From: Clostridia bacterium
GTDB lineage: Bacteria; Bacillota; Clostridia; Christensenellales; Aristaeellaceae
NCBI GenBank assembly: GCA_017404985.1
Contig: JAFRBK010000026.1
Location: forward strand, 28,944-92,943
Direction: 5' to 3'
DNA: 64,000 bases
Shown in pieces: positions 52,616 through 61,514 of this stretch; positions within the stretch are counted from its first letter, which is position 1, and each line of letters begins with the position of its first letter. The position numbers and the translations under genes were made by a program. The notes under the pieces are model-generated. The model had not been told where the DNA came from. It saw only the letters and a list, made by a program, of their open reading frames with translations, and did no database searches.

Positions 52616-53842
52616 TTATTTCTTTGCGTTGGCAGCATCAACCATCGCCTGAACCTTGGTCGGCAGGCCGAAGAGGGTGATGAAGCCGGCGGAATCCTTC
52701 TGGTTGTAGTCGCTGGCGCCGAAGGTGGCGATATCCTCGGAATACAGGGAGTAATCGCTCCAGAGGCCGGCTTTGATGATGTTGCCCTTGTAAAGCTTGA
52801 GCTTCACCTTGCCGGTAACCTTTTCCTGGGTCTTGTCCACGAAGGCGGAAAGGGCTTCGCGCAGGGGAGAGAACCAGAGCCCGTTGTAGACCAGCTCGGC
52901 GAAGGTGATGGACAGCTTCTGTTTCTCGTGCATGGTCAGTTTGTCCAGGCACACAGATTCGAGGGCTTCGTGGGCCTTGTAGAGGATGGTTCCGCCTGGG
53001 GTCTCGTAGACGCCGCGGCACTTCATGCCCACCAGACGGTTTTCGACGATATCGATGATGCCGATGCCGTTTTTGCCGCCGAGCTCATTGAGCTTCAGGA
53101 TGATGTTCTTGGCGCTCATCTTCTCGCCGTCCAGGGCGACGGGGATGCCTTTCTCAAACTCCAGGGTCACGTAGGTCGGCACGTCGGGCGCGTCGATCGG
53201 GGAAACGCCCATTTCCAGGAAGCCGGGCTTTTCGTACTGGGGTTCGTTGGCGGTGTCCTCCAGGTCGAGGCCTTCGTGGGAAAGGTGCCACAGGTTCTTG
53301 TCCTTGGAGTAGTTGGTTTCCCGCGTAATCTTCAGGGGGATGTTGTGGGCTTCGGCGTAATCAATCTCTTCGTCCCGGGACTTGATGCTCCACTCCCGCC
53401 AGGGGGCGATGATTGGCATGTCGGGGGCGAAGTGCTTCACCGCCAGCTCAAAGCGAACCTGGTCGTTGCCCTTGCCGGTGCAGCCGTGGCAGATGGCGTC
53501 GGCGCCCTCTTTCTTCGCGATTTCCACCAGGCCCTTGGCGATGCAGGGCCGGGCGTGGCTGGTGCCCAGCAGATAATCTTCGTATACGGCGCCGGCCTTC
53601 ATGGTCGGGATAATATAGTTGTCTACATATTCATCGGTCAGGTCCAGAATGTAGAGCTTGGATGCGCCGGTTTTCAGCGCTTTCTCCTCCAGGCCTTCCA
53701 GCTCGTCCGCCTGGCCCACGTTGCCGGACACGGCAATGATTTCAGGATTGTTGTAGTTCTCCTTCAGCCACGGGATGATGATCGATGTATCGAGACCGCC
53801 GGAATAGGCGAGGACGACCTTCTTGATGTTTTCCTTGTTCAT
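52616..53842 (-). CDS. argG: Argininosuccinate synthase
   Basis: 408 residues from ATG 53842 (AAGGAGGGG upstream). A-Y-S-G-G-L-D-T-S (about 13-21) is the ATP pyrophosphatase P-loop. [12 protein letters not shown] and the E-x-G-x-x-x-x-D-A segments are present. It joins citrulline and aspartate. Its promoter region has ARG-box-like repeats. argH and argF are not in the window. Confidence 0.97.
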   Translation of the reverse strand: MNKENIKKVVLAYSGGLDTSIIIPWLKENYNNPEIIAVSGNVGQADELEGLEEKALKTGASKLYILDLTDEYVDNYIIPTMKAGAVYEDYLLGTSHARPCIAKGLVEIAKKEGADAICHGCTGKGNDQVRFELAVKHFAPDMPIIAPWREWSIKSRDEEIDYAEAHNIPLKITRETNYSKDKNLWHLSHEGLDLEDTANEPQYEKPGFLEMGVSPIDAPDVPTYVTLEFEKGIPVALDGEKMSAKNIILKLNELGGKNGIGIIDIVENRLVGMKCRGVYETPGGTILYKAHEALESVCLDKLTMHEKQKLSITFAELVYNGLWFSPLREALSAFVDKTQEKVTGKVKLKLYKGNIIKAGLWSDYSLYSEDIATFGASDYNQKDSAGFITLFGLPTKVQAMVDAANAKK

Positions 53843-53871
53843 GGAAACCCCTCCTTGCTCTTGAATATGCA

Positions 53872-53910
53872 TGGAATATACACGACTCGCAGGGCTTTGT
53901 CAAGGGGGTA
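53872..53910 (-). promoter_or_regulatory. argG promoter
   Basis: Minus strand TTGACA, 17-bp spacer, TATATT, directly upstream of argG; the -10 region overlaps a TGCATATTCA element. Confidence 0.75.
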
Positions 53911-53961
53911 AATAAATATTTCTATTAATTTTTCAGGAAAGACAATCGAAAAACAACACTG

Positions 53962-54014
53962 TATATATGCATGCATAAATGCATAAATATACATTATGAG
54001 TGCATAATTCAGGC
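53962..54014. promoter_or_regulatory. Candidate ArgR operator region
   Basis: An AT-rich block holds TGCATAAATATACA, which matches 12 of 14 positions of the ARG-box consensus TGAATWWWWATTCA, beside further TGCATAAATGCATA and GCATAATTCA elements. It is about 60 bp upstream of the argG promoter. Direct evidence of ArgR binding is lacking. Confidence 0.45.
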
Positions 54015-54107
54015 GCCTGCAGGGAAAGGGATCCGGTTGACGAACGCGAAAAAGAAATTTACAATGAAGCCGTTCAGAAAAAAAGATCGGATGGGGAGAA
54101 GCAAAAG

Positions 54108-55907
54108 ATGTCATACAGGGGGCGCGGGCCGGGGGAGGAAAAAGCGGCAAAACGCAGCAAAACCCAGACAAGGAGCCTGCTGAGGCGCTTTGTTGCCTAT
54201 TACAAACCGCATAAAAAACTGTTCTGCATGGATATGGCTGCCTCGCTCGCGGTGGCGGTCATCGGCGTGGTTTATCCGATTATTACCCGAACCATGCTGA
54301 ACACGCTGATTCCGGACAGAAACTACCGGATGATCGTGATCCTGGGGATTACGCTGCTCTGCCTTTATATCGCGAAAATGCTGCTGAATTACTTTATTCA
54401 GTATCAGGGCCATATGATGGGCGTATATATGCAGGCACGGATGCGGAGTGATCTCTTCGAGCATCTGGAGGCGCTGCCCTACAGTTTCTATGATAATCAT
54501 GAAACGGGCAAGATCATGAGCCGGATGACCAACGATCTGTTTGACGTGGTCGAACTGGCCCATCACGGGCCCGAGAACCTGATCATTTCCGTCCTGAGCA
54601 TCATCCTGAGCTTCACCTATCTCAGCACGATCAACATCTGGCTCACGCTGATTATTTTTGCCTGCGTGCCCTTCCTGGTGGTGATTTCCTGGACGCTGCG
54701 CCAGAAAATGCGCATCGCGTTCCGGGATACCCGCAGCGCCATGGCGGATATCAATGCCAGCCTGGAAAGCAGCATCAGCGGCATCCGGGTGACGAAGGCC
54801 TTCACCAATGCGGAAAAGGAGAAGGAAAAGTTCGAGGAGGGAAACGAAAAATTCAAGGCGGCCCGGAAGGATTCCTACAGCGCGATGGGCCGTTTCCACA
54901 GCGGGAACACGTTTGTCACGGACATTTTCAACGTGGTGGTGCTGATCGCCGGCGGTCTGTTCCTATATAATGGAAAGATTCAGTTCGGCGACTACAGCGC
55001 CTTCATCGTCAGCGTGAATATGTTCATCGGGCCGGTCATGACCCTGATCAACTTCATGGAGCAGTTTGAAAACGGCATTACCGGGTTTGAGCGCTTTTGC
55101 GAGATTATGGACGCGGAACCGGAGAAGGATGCGGAAGGCGCCGTGGATGCCGGGCAGATGGAAGGCCATATCGAGTTCAGGGACGTCACCTATGCGTATG
55201 ATGAGGATAAGCGGGTGCTGCGCCATGTGGACCTGGATATCGAAAAAGGAAAGAAATTCGCCCTGGTCGGGCCCTCCGGCGGCGGCAAAACCACGATCTG
55301 CCACCTGATTCCGCATTTTTATGATGTCACCAGCGGGGAAATCCTCCTGGACGGGAAGGAAATCCATACCCTCACCATGGAAAGCCTGCGCCGGAATATC
55401 GGCATCGTGCAGCAGGATATCTATCTGTTTAACGACACCCTGAAGGAAAATATCCGTTATGGCCGCCTCGACGCGACGGACGCGGAGATTATCGAGGCGG
55501 CGAAACGGGCGAATATTCATGATTATATTTTGACCCTGCCCAGGGGATATGACACGCCCATCGGTGAGCGCGGCGTGCGGCTCAGCGGCGGCCAGAAACA
55601 GCGGCTGAGCATCGCGCGGGTCTTCCTCAAGAATCCGCCGATCCTGATCCTGGATGAGGCCACCAGCGCCCTGGACAACACGACGGAAATCCTGATCCAG
55701 AACGCATTGGATGAGCTGTGCGTCGGGCGGACGACGCTGGTCGTCGCCCACCGGCTGAGCACTATCAAGAACGCGGACGAGATCGCCGTGGTTGATGACG
55801 GCCGGATTATCGAACAGGGTACCCATGAAGAGCTGATGGCGAAACAGGGTGAGTATTTTGAGCTGTATCAGCTGCAGTTCCGCGCGAACAGCGGAATCAT
55901 CGTCTGA
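54108..55907 (+). CDS. ABC exporter half-transporter (MsbA/BmrA type)
   Basis: 599 residues from ATG 54108 (GGGGAG about 9 bases upstream; an earlier ATG at 54000 lacks a ribosome site). Six membrane helices (about 30-325) and a nucleotide-binding domain with G-P-S-G-G-G-K-T-T (about 387-395), L-S-G-G-Q and I-L-I-L-D-E-A-T-S-A-L-D. It probably forms a homodimer exporting lipids or drugs. It lacks an N-terminal C39 peptidase, so it is unlikely to process the double-glycine peptides. Confidence 0.9.
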   Translation: MSYRGRGPGEEKAAKRSKTQTRSLLRRFVAYYKPHKKLFCMDMAASLAVAVIGVVYPIITRTMLNTLIPDRNYRMIVILGITLLCLYIAKMLLNYFIQYQGHMMGVYMQARMRSDLFEHLEALPYSFYDNHETGKIMSRMTNDLFDVVELAHHGPENLIISVLSIILSFTYLSTINIWLTLIIFACVPFLVVISWTLRQKMRIAFRDTRSAMADINASLESSISGIRVTKAFTNAEKEKEKFEEGNEKFKAARKDSYSAMGRFHSGNTFVTDIFNVVVLIAGGLFLYNGKIQFGDYSAFIVSVNMFIGPVMTLINFMEQFENGITGFERFCEIMDAEPEKDAEGAVDAGQMEGHIEFRDVTYAYDEDKRVLRHVDLDIEKGKKFALVGPSGGGKTTICHLIPHFYDVTSGEILLDGKEIHTLTMESLRRNIGIVQQDIYLFNDTLKENIRYGRLDATDAEIIEAAKRANIHDYILTLPRGYDTPIGERGVRLSGGQKQRLSIARVFLKNPPILILDEATSALDNTTEILIQNALDELCVGRTTLVVAHRLSTIKNADEIAVVDDGRIIEQGTHEELMAKQGEYFELYQLQFRANSGIIV

Positions 55908-55993
55908 TCACGGGCCCCAAAACCGAAGGTGAAAAACCCGGGGAAATATGTTATAATCATCTTTTGTCAGGTGTTTTGGAAGGGGGAGGGCGA

Positions 55994-56935
55994 ATGCTGG
56001 AGCTGTGTACGCTGGGAACCGGCGGAACGCTTCCGCTGGCGGACCGCGCCCTGTCCTCCCTGTATGTGAGGGAAAACGGCCGGGGCTTCCTGGTCGACTG
56101 CGGCGAGGGGACCCAGGTCGGGATCCGGAAGCTCGGCTGGGGGTTCAAATGCCTGGACGGCTTGGCCATGACTCATTTTCACGGGGACCACTGCACGGGG
56201 CTGCCGGGGCTCCTGCTGAGCCTGGAAAAGGCCGGCCGGGAGGAAACCTTCCACATTTGGGGCCCCCGGGGGCTGAAACAGGTCGTCGAGGGGCTGTGCG
56301 TGATTGTGCCGAAGCTGGGCTTCCCCGTGATGCTGCATGAGCTTCCGCCGGAGGGCGGTGAGTTTGAAATCATCGGGCTGAAGATCAAGGCCTTCCCGGT
56401 GGACCACGGCGGGATTCCCTGCCTCGGGTTCCGGCTGCAGCTGGAGCGCGCCGCGGCCTTCGACCCGGAAAAGGCGAAGGCGCTGAATGTGCCGGTTTCG
56501 GAGTGGAAAAAGCTGCAGGCCGGGGAAAGCGTCCGGATGGGGCTCCGAAAGGTCCGCCCGGAGGACGTGACCGGAAAGAAGCGGAAAGGGATCACCGTGG
56601 TGTTTTCCACGGATACCCGTCCGTGCGAAACCCTGAGGAAGAACCTGCCGGGGGCGGACCTGGCTATCCTGGAGGGGATGTATGGCGAGGAGGAAAAGCG
56701 GCCCCAGGCGCTGAAAAACCATCATATGATGATGGTGGAAGCGGCGGAGCTGGCCCGGGATGCCGGAGTCGGGGCGCTGTTGCTGACGCATTTCAGCACG
56801 AGCCTGGAGGATCCGGAAGCCTGCCTGCCTGCGGCCCGGGCTGTTTTTGAAAAGACCTTTGCGGCGTCGGACGGGTTGGCCGTCACGCTGCGTTACCCGA
56901 AGGAAGAGGAGAACGCATGGACCAGTTTGTGCTGA
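55994..56935 (+). CDS. rnz: Ribonuclease Z
   Basis: 313 residues from ATG 55994 (GGGGGAGGG upstream). Metallo-beta-lactamase fold: T-H-F-H-G-D-H (about 62-68), the RNase Z S-T-D-T-R-P segment, E-G-M-Y and the C-terminal T-H-F-S-T. The exosite arm seems short. It removes the 3' trailer of tRNA precursors, consistent with tRNA genes that lack encoded CCA. It overlaps uvrB by 19 bp; a TATAAT is near 55951. Confidence 0.92.
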   Translation: MLELCTLGTGGTLPLADRALSSLYVRENGRGFLVDCGEGTQVGIRKLGWGFKCLDGLAMTHFHGDHCTGLPGLLLSLEKAGREETFHIWGPRGLKQVVEGLCVIVPKLGFPVMLHELPPEGGEFEIIGLKIKAFPVDHGGIPCLGFRLQLERAAAFDPEKAKALNVPVSEWKKLQAGESVRMGLRKVRPEDVTGKKRKGITVVFSTDTRPCETLRKNLPGADLAILEGMYGEEEKRPQALKNHHMMMVEAAELARDAGVGALLLTHFSTSLEDPEACLPAARAVFEKTFAASDGLAVTLRYPKEEENAWTSLC

Positions 56936-58929
56936 AGGCGCCATACCAGGCCAGCGGAGACCAGCCCCAGGCCATTGAAAAGCTTGCGGAGGGGGTCCGG
57001 AACGGGCTCAAGGACCAGATCCTGCTGGGCGTCACCGGCAGCGGCAAAACCTTCACGATGGCCTCCGTCATTGAAAAGGTGCAGAAGCCGACGCTGGTGA
57101 TTGCCCATAATAAGACGCTGGCGGCCCAGCTGTGCAGCGAACTGCGGGCCTTTTTTCCGGACAGCCGGGTGGAGTATTTCGTTTCCTATTATGATTATTA
57201 TCAGCCGGAGGCCTATATTGCTTCCTCCGATACCTATATTGAGAAGGATGCTTCCATTAACGATGAGATTGACCGGCTGCGCCACAGCGCCACCGCGGCC
57301 CTGCGGGAGCGGAGGGATGTCATCATCGTCGCGTCGGTCAGCTGCATTTACTCCATGGGCGATCCCAGTGAGTATGAAGGCATGATGATCAGCCTGCGCC
57401 CGGGCATGGAAATGTCCAGGAATAAGCTGATCCGGGAGCTGGTGGATATCCAGTATGAGCGGAACGACACGGAATTTGTCCGGGGCACGTTCCGGGTTCG
57501 GGGGGATGTGATTGAGATCATTCCCGCGGGAGAGAAGCAGAAGGCCCTGCGGGTGGAGTATTTCGGGGACGAAATCGACCGGATCAGCGAAATTGACGCG
57601 GTCAGCGGCCATGTGCTGGCGACGCTGGAGCACGCGGCGCTCTTTCCCGCCACCCACTATGCCACGGATCCCGCGAACCTGGAGGCTCATATCGGGGATA
57701 TTGAGAAGGACCTGAAGGAACGGATCGAAACGTTCGAGAAGGAAGGGCGGTTGCTGGAAGCCCAGCGGATCGCCCAGCGCACCCGCTACGATATCGAGAT
57801 GATGCGGGAAATCGGTTACTGCCAGGGGATCGAAAATTATTCGCGCTATTTCGACGGGCGGAAGCCCGGGGACGCGCCCTACACGCTCCTGGATTACTTC
57901 ACGGGCGATTTTCTGGTCATGATTGATGAAAGCCACGTGACCGTGCCCCAGATCCGCGCTATGTACAACGGGGACCGGGCCAGAAAGGAAACCCTGGTGG
58001 ATTACGGGTTCCGCCTTCCTTCCGCTTTTGATAACCGGCCGCTGCTCTTCAATGAGTTCGAGGCCAGGATCGGCCAGACCATCTATGTCTCCGCGACCCC
58101 GGGCCCGTATGAAAAGGAACGCGCGCAGCAGGTGGTGGAGCAGATCATCCGGCCCACCGGGCTGCTGGATCCCGAAGTGGTGATGAAAAAAGCCACGGGC
58201 CAGGTGGATGACCTGGTAGGGGAGATCCGGGCCGTGGTGGCCCGGGGCGAACGGGTCCTGGTCACCACGCTGACGAAGCGGATGGCGGAGAGCCTCACGG
58301 AATACCTGCATGATCTGGATATCCGGGTGCGGTATCTGCACAGCGATATCCAGACCATCGAGCGCATGGAGCTCCTGCGTGACCTGCGGCTGGGGGAATT
58401 CGATGTGCTGGTCGGCATCAACCTGCTGCGGGAAGGCCTGGACCTGCCGGAAGTGGCGCTGGTGGCGATTCTGGATGCGGACAAGGAAGGCTTCCTGCGC
58501 AGTGAAACCAGCCTGATTCAGACCATCGGGCGCGCCGCGCGGAATGTCAACGGCCGCGTCATTCTCTATGGGGACACGCTGACGGACAGCATGCTGAGCG
58601 CCATGACGGAAACGAACCGCCGTCGGGCGATTCAGGAGGAATACAACCGGCTTCACGGCATCACGCCGGAAAGCGTCCGGAACGCGATCCGCAGCGTGAT
58701 TGAGATCACGAAGAAGGTGGAGGAAACCTCTGCCACGGCGCTGAGCGAGGAAGAACGGGATGCGCTGATGCGCCAGATTGAAAGCGAAATGCTGGCGGCA
58801 GCCAAGGGCCTCGAGTTTGAGCGGGCGGCAAAGCTGAGGGACCGGCTGCTGGAGCTGCGGGGAGATGCGCCCATGAAGGACGATACCCAGCAAAGACGGC
58901 ACAGGAGAAGGGAGCGGACCAGAAAATGA
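56917..58929 (+). CDS. uvrB: Excinuclease ABC subunit B
   Basis: 670 residues, full length. Walker [10 protein letters not shown] (about 40-48), beta-hairpin [10 protein letters not shown] (about 91-100), D-E-S-H, and the C-terminal UVR domain (about 625-660) that binds UvrC. It verifies DNA damage in nucleotide excision repair. It starts inside the 3' end of rnz and its stop overlaps the next small ORF (ATGA), indicating coupling. Confidence 0.97.
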   Translation: MDQFVLKAPYQASGDQPQAIEKLAEGVRNGLKDQILLGVTGSGKTFTMASVIEKVQKPTLVIAHNKTLAAQLCSELRAFFPDSRVEYFVSYYDYYQPEAYIASSDTYIEKDASINDEIDRLRHSATAALRERRDVIIVASVSCIYSMGDPSEYEGMMISLRPGMEMSRNKLIRELVDIQYERNDTEFVRGTFRVRGDVIEIIPAGEKQKALRVEYFGDEIDRISEIDAVSGHVLATLEHAALFPATHYATDPANLEAHIGDIEKDLKERIETFEKEGRLLEAQRIAQRTRYDIEMMREIGYCQGIENYSRYFDGRKPGDAPYTLLDYFTGDFLVMIDESHVTVPQIRAMYNGDRARKETLVDYGFRLPSAFDNRPLLFNEFEARIGQTIYVSATPGPYEKERAQQVVEQIIRPTGLLDPEVVMKKATGQVDDLVGEIRAVVARGERVLVTTLTKRMAESLTEYLHDLDIRVRYLHSDIQTIERMELLRDLRLGEFDVLVGINLLREGLDLPEVALVAILDADKEGFLRSETSLIQTIGRAARNVNGRVILYGDTLTDSMLSAMTETNRRRAIQEEYNRLHGITPESVRNAIRSVIEITKKVEETSATALSEEERDALMRQIESEMLAAAKGLEFERAAKLRDRLLELRGDAPMKDDTQQRRHRRRERTRK

Positions 58930-59087
58930 CCCGGAAAACGGAACCGGCGGGAAAGAAAACCGCCTGGGCAGGCATTCTGACAGCAGCATTGCCGGGCGCG
59001 GCCCTTGTGGTCGCGGGCGTGCTGATCGCGAAACCGTATATTTTGAAGGCGCTGGACCTGGTGCTGAAGATGGTGGTGAGAAGATGA
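58926..59087 (+). CDS. Small one-helix membrane protein (53 residues)
   Basis: A short frame of 53 codons that is coupled at both ends: its ATG overlaps the uvrB stop (ATGA) and its TGA overlaps the ATG of the next gene (ATGA). The product is basic at the N-terminus, with one hydrophobic helix (about residues 14-36) and a basic tail. The double four-base overlap is strong evidence that it is translated. Function unknown; it may be a partner of the membrane protein that follows. Confidence 0.72.
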   Translation: MTRKTEPAGKKTAWAGILTAALPGAALVVAGVLIAKPYILKALDLVLKMVVRR

Positions 59088-59992
59088 GCACGACAGCGAG
59101 GAAAACAAGCCCCGGTGTGCTGGCCAGGGGATTCGCCTGGGCGGTGGCGGCGCTGCTGGCCCTGACGCTGATGCTGGCCGCCTTCGGCGGGGTTGCGCTG
59201 TGGGCGCTGAACTCCAAAAGCCTTCGGGAGAAAGTGGCGACCGATGATGCCCTGATCCGGAAGGAAACGGAGTGGGCCGGGCAGCGGATCAGGGAACTGG
59301 GTGCGGTGTACGGGTTTGACCCGGCGCCGGTGATGGTGATCCTGGACCGGGAAATGCTGGAGAAGCAAAACCTGGCGGGGCTGGATTGGCTGGCGGCGAT
59401 GCTGAACAGCATGAAGCCCGGCGGGAATCCGGAGGTGGATGAAGGCGAGATTGAGGAAAAGCTGAGCATGGTGCTCCGCTTTCCGGATATCAAGGACCAG
59501 GATGAGCTTCAGAAGGTTTATGGCGAGGCGGCCTCCAAAATCTCCGGCGTCATTCAGAATGCCACCTTCTCGATCCGGCACCAGATCACGGATAAGGGCC
59601 TGGAAAAAGCCAGGGAAATGGCGGATGTGCGCAGCTTCCTGGATCTGATTAAAAAGATTCCGCTGATTCTGGGTATCTGTGCCGCGTTCGCGGCGGGGCT
59701 GATCGTGCTGCTGATCGCGGGGAATCCGAAGCAGGCGTTGAAATATCTGGGCTGTGCTGCCGGCGGTGCGGCGCTCCTGATGGCTGTCACGGTGGTGATG
59801 GTCCGCTCCGTGGGTATCATGGCGGCGGTGGAAGCGGCCAACAGCCGCCTGGCGGTGCTGATTTCTGCGCTGGAGTCGCATCTGCTGGTGGTCCTGGGCA
59901 TCGTGGCGGGAGTGCTGCTGCTGGTTTATGTGGTGTTTCTGATCCTGTATACCCGGAAAGGAAAGGTGCCTGCGGGCACGGCGGAAGCATGA
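59084..59992 (+). CDS. Membrane protein of unknown function
   Basis: 302 residues. A helix at about 17-42, a mostly helical outside domain of about 150 residues, then three more helices (about 198-220, 228-252, 270-293). No family recognised. ATGA overlaps on both sides place it in one translational unit with the small membrane protein and the phosphoesterase, so these three may act together. Confidence 0.65.
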   Translation: MSTTARKTSPGVLARGFAWAVAALLALTLMLAAFGGVALWALNSKSLREKVATDDALIRKETEWAGQRIRELGAVYGFDPAPVMVILDREMLEKQNLAGLDWLAAMLNSMKPGGNPEVDEGEIEEKLSMVLRFPDIKDQDELQKVYGEAASKISGVIQNATFSIRHQITDKGLEKAREMADVRSFLDLIKKIPLILGICAAFAAGLIVLLIAGNPKQALKYLGCAAGGAALLMAVTVVMVRSVGIMAAVEAANSRLAVLISALESHLLVVLGIVAGVLLLVYVVFLILYTRKGKVPAGTAEA

Positions 59993-60708
59993 CGCGGCAG
60001 ATTACGGTACATGAAATCGTCTCGGAAAAGATCCCGCAAAGGCTTCGTCTGGCGGTGGCGTCGGATCTCCACAGTTCGCCTTTTGGGGATGTCATGGAGG
60101 AATTCGCCCGCTGCGACGCGGTCCTGGTGCCGGGCGACCTGGTGGACCGGCACAGGCGGGATAACCGGAATGCGGAGCGTTTCCTGCGGGAGGCGCCGGA
60201 GGCGGCGCCTGTGTTTTATTCCGTCGGCAATCACGAGCGGAAGTTCAGGCAGCGGGATGCGTGGCTGGAATGGGTGCGAAAAAGCCGGGTCACGCTGCTG
60301 GATAACGAAAGCACGGAGTTCCGGGGCATCCGGATCGGCGGGCTCTCCAGCCGGAAGGAGCGGATGCCGGATCTGGCTTTTCTGGATCGGTTCGAAAAAG
60401 AGGAGGGCTTCCGCCTCCTGCTCTGCCATCACCCGGAAATGTGGCGGGATTGGGTACAGGGCCGGGATATCGATTTTACCCTGTGCGGCCATGCCCACGG
60501 CGGCCAGATCCAGTTCCGCGGGCACGGGCTGTATGCGCCGGGCCAGGGCCTGTTTCCGGAGCTGACCCATGGGTTGTACGGCGGCGGAAAAATGTTGCTT
60601 TCCCGGGGAATGACCAACGGGGCAAAACCAAGGGTGCCCCGGTGGGGGAACCCCTGTGAATTAATTATTCTGGAATTGTTTCCAAAGGAGGAAAAAAGCA
60701 ATGAGTGA
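59989..60708 (+). CDS. Metallophosphoesterase (YkuE-like)
   Basis: 239 residues. Calcineurin-type motifs: A-S-D-L-H (about 24-28), P-G-D-L-V-D (about 47-52), G-N-H-E (about 75-78), and C-G-H-A-H-G-G-Q-I (about 166-174). No signal peptide or N-terminal helix is visible. YkuE-type enzymes hydrolyse phosphodiesters, possibly UDP-linked lipids. It overlaps the next small ORF by 8 bp. Confidence 0.88.
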   Translation: MTRQITVHEIVSEKIPQRLRLAVASDLHSSPFGDVMEEFARCDAVLVPGDLVDRHRRDNRNAERFLREAPEAAPVFYSVGNHERKFRQRDAWLEWVRKSRVTLLDNESTEFRGIRIGGLSSRKERMPDLAFLDRFEKEEGFRLLLCHHPEMWRDWVQGRDIDFTLCGHAHGGQIQFRGHGLYAPGQGLFPELTHGLYGGGKMLLSRGMTNGAKPRVPRWGNPCELIILELFPKEEKSNE

Positions 60709-60865
60709 CGAGGACCTGAAGTTGCTGATGGATTGGTTTGAAAACAACAAGGACCATAAACTGAACCTGCTGGAAAAGGAAGCCATCAAGCTGGCCGTCC
60801 GCCGTGCGTCCACTGTCGGCGACCTGCTGAAGACCGCGCTGGACCTGCTTAAAGCAGGCAAGTAA
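60701..60865 (+). CDS. Small acidic/helical protein (54 residues)
   Basis: A 54-codon frame preceded by AAAGGAGG at ideal distance and overlapping the phosphoesterase stop by 8 bp. The product has two predicted amphipathic helices (about 3-17 and 22-52) with L-L-E-K-E-A-I-K-L-A and D-L-L-K-T-A-L-D-L-L. No homologue is recognised. The ribosome site is among the best in the window, so translation is likely. Confidence 0.72.
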   Translation: MSDEDLKLLMDWFENNKDHKLNLLEKEAIKLAVRRASTVGDLLKTALDLLKAGK

Positions 60866-60883
60866 AAAGCCCGGCGCGCGGGT

Positions 60884-60912
60884 TTGACAAGCTGTGGGAA
60901 AACGGGTATAAT
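60884..60912 (+). promoter_or_regulatory. Sigma-A promoter of greA
   Basis: TTGACA, 17-bp spacer, TATAAT: perfect consensus, about 89 bp before the greA ATG. Confidence 0.88.
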
Positions 60913-60928
60913 CCCTTTACCCTCAGAA

Positions 60929-60974
60929 GATGCGGAAACACCTTGTACCCGGCTGACGGCGGCAGGGTGTTTCT
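60929..60974 (+). promoter_or_regulatory. Leader hairpin upstream of greA
   Basis: GAAACACCTTG pairs with CAGGGTGTTTC in an 11-bp stem (one G-U pair) around a GC-rich loop of about 17 bases, inside the greA 5' leader and just after the predicted start. It could be an attenuator, an mRNA stabiliser or yield a short RNA. There is no T tract long enough for a standard terminator. Confidence 0.5.
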
Positions 60975-61000
60975 TATATGTGAAAGGAGCCCTGAATAAC

Positions 61001-61483
61001 ATGGCAGATGAAAAAGGCGTTATTCTGACCGAGAGCGGCCTGAAAAAGCTGGAGGAGGAACTGGATTATCTGGTGTCCGTCCGCCGGAATGAAATCAGCG
61101 AGCAGATCGCGGTGGCCCGCGGTTTCGGTGACCTGAGTGAAAACGCCGAGTACGACGAAGCAAAAAAAGAACAGGCCAAGGTGGAAAATGAGATCACCCG
61201 CCTGCAGCAGACGATCCGCACCGCGACCGTGGTGGCGGATGACGAAATCAGCACCGATCGCGTGAATATCGGTACCGTCGTCAGTGTGAAGGACCTGGAA
61301 GATGGCGAAACCTATGAATACGCGATCGTCGGCGCCAACGAGGCGGATCCGACGGAGGACAGGATCTCCAATGAAAGCCCTGTCGGAGCCGGGCTGATCG
61401 GCGCGAAAAAGGGCCAGACCGTGACGATCCAGATCCCCGCGGGCGAGCTGAAGTATAAGATTCTGAGCATCAAGAAGCTGTAA
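61001..61483 (+). CDS. greA: Transcript cleavage factor GreA
   Basis: 160 residues. N-terminal coiled coil with L-T-x-x-G and the acidic tip G-D-L-S-E-N-A-E-Y-D-E-A-K (about 43-55), then a C-terminal FKBP-like domain (about 85-160) with S-P-V-G and A-G. It rescues backtracked RNA polymerase. ATG 61001 is used (AAAGGAG upstream). lysS follows after 31 bases and may be cotranscribed. Confidence 0.96.
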   Translation: MADEKGVILTESGLKKLEEELDYLVSVRRNEISEQIAVARGFGDLSENAEYDEAKKEQAKVENEITRLQQTIRTATVVADDEISTDRVNIGTVVSVKDLEDGETYEYAIVGANEADPTEDRISNESPVGAGLIGAKKGQTVTIQIPAGELKYKILSIKKL

Positions 61484-61514
61484 GAAAAGAACGATGGATT
61501 AAAGGAGAAAGCAC

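Noticed and set aside
54108-55907. ABC exporter as the transporter for the double-glycine peptides
   Set aside because: It begins directly with the membrane domain and has no C39 peptidase domain (no Cys/His motif), so it should not cleave GG leaders.
56893-59493. 866-codon minus-strand frame opposite uvrB
   Set aside because: Antisense shadow of uvrB and the following genes; no family similarity.
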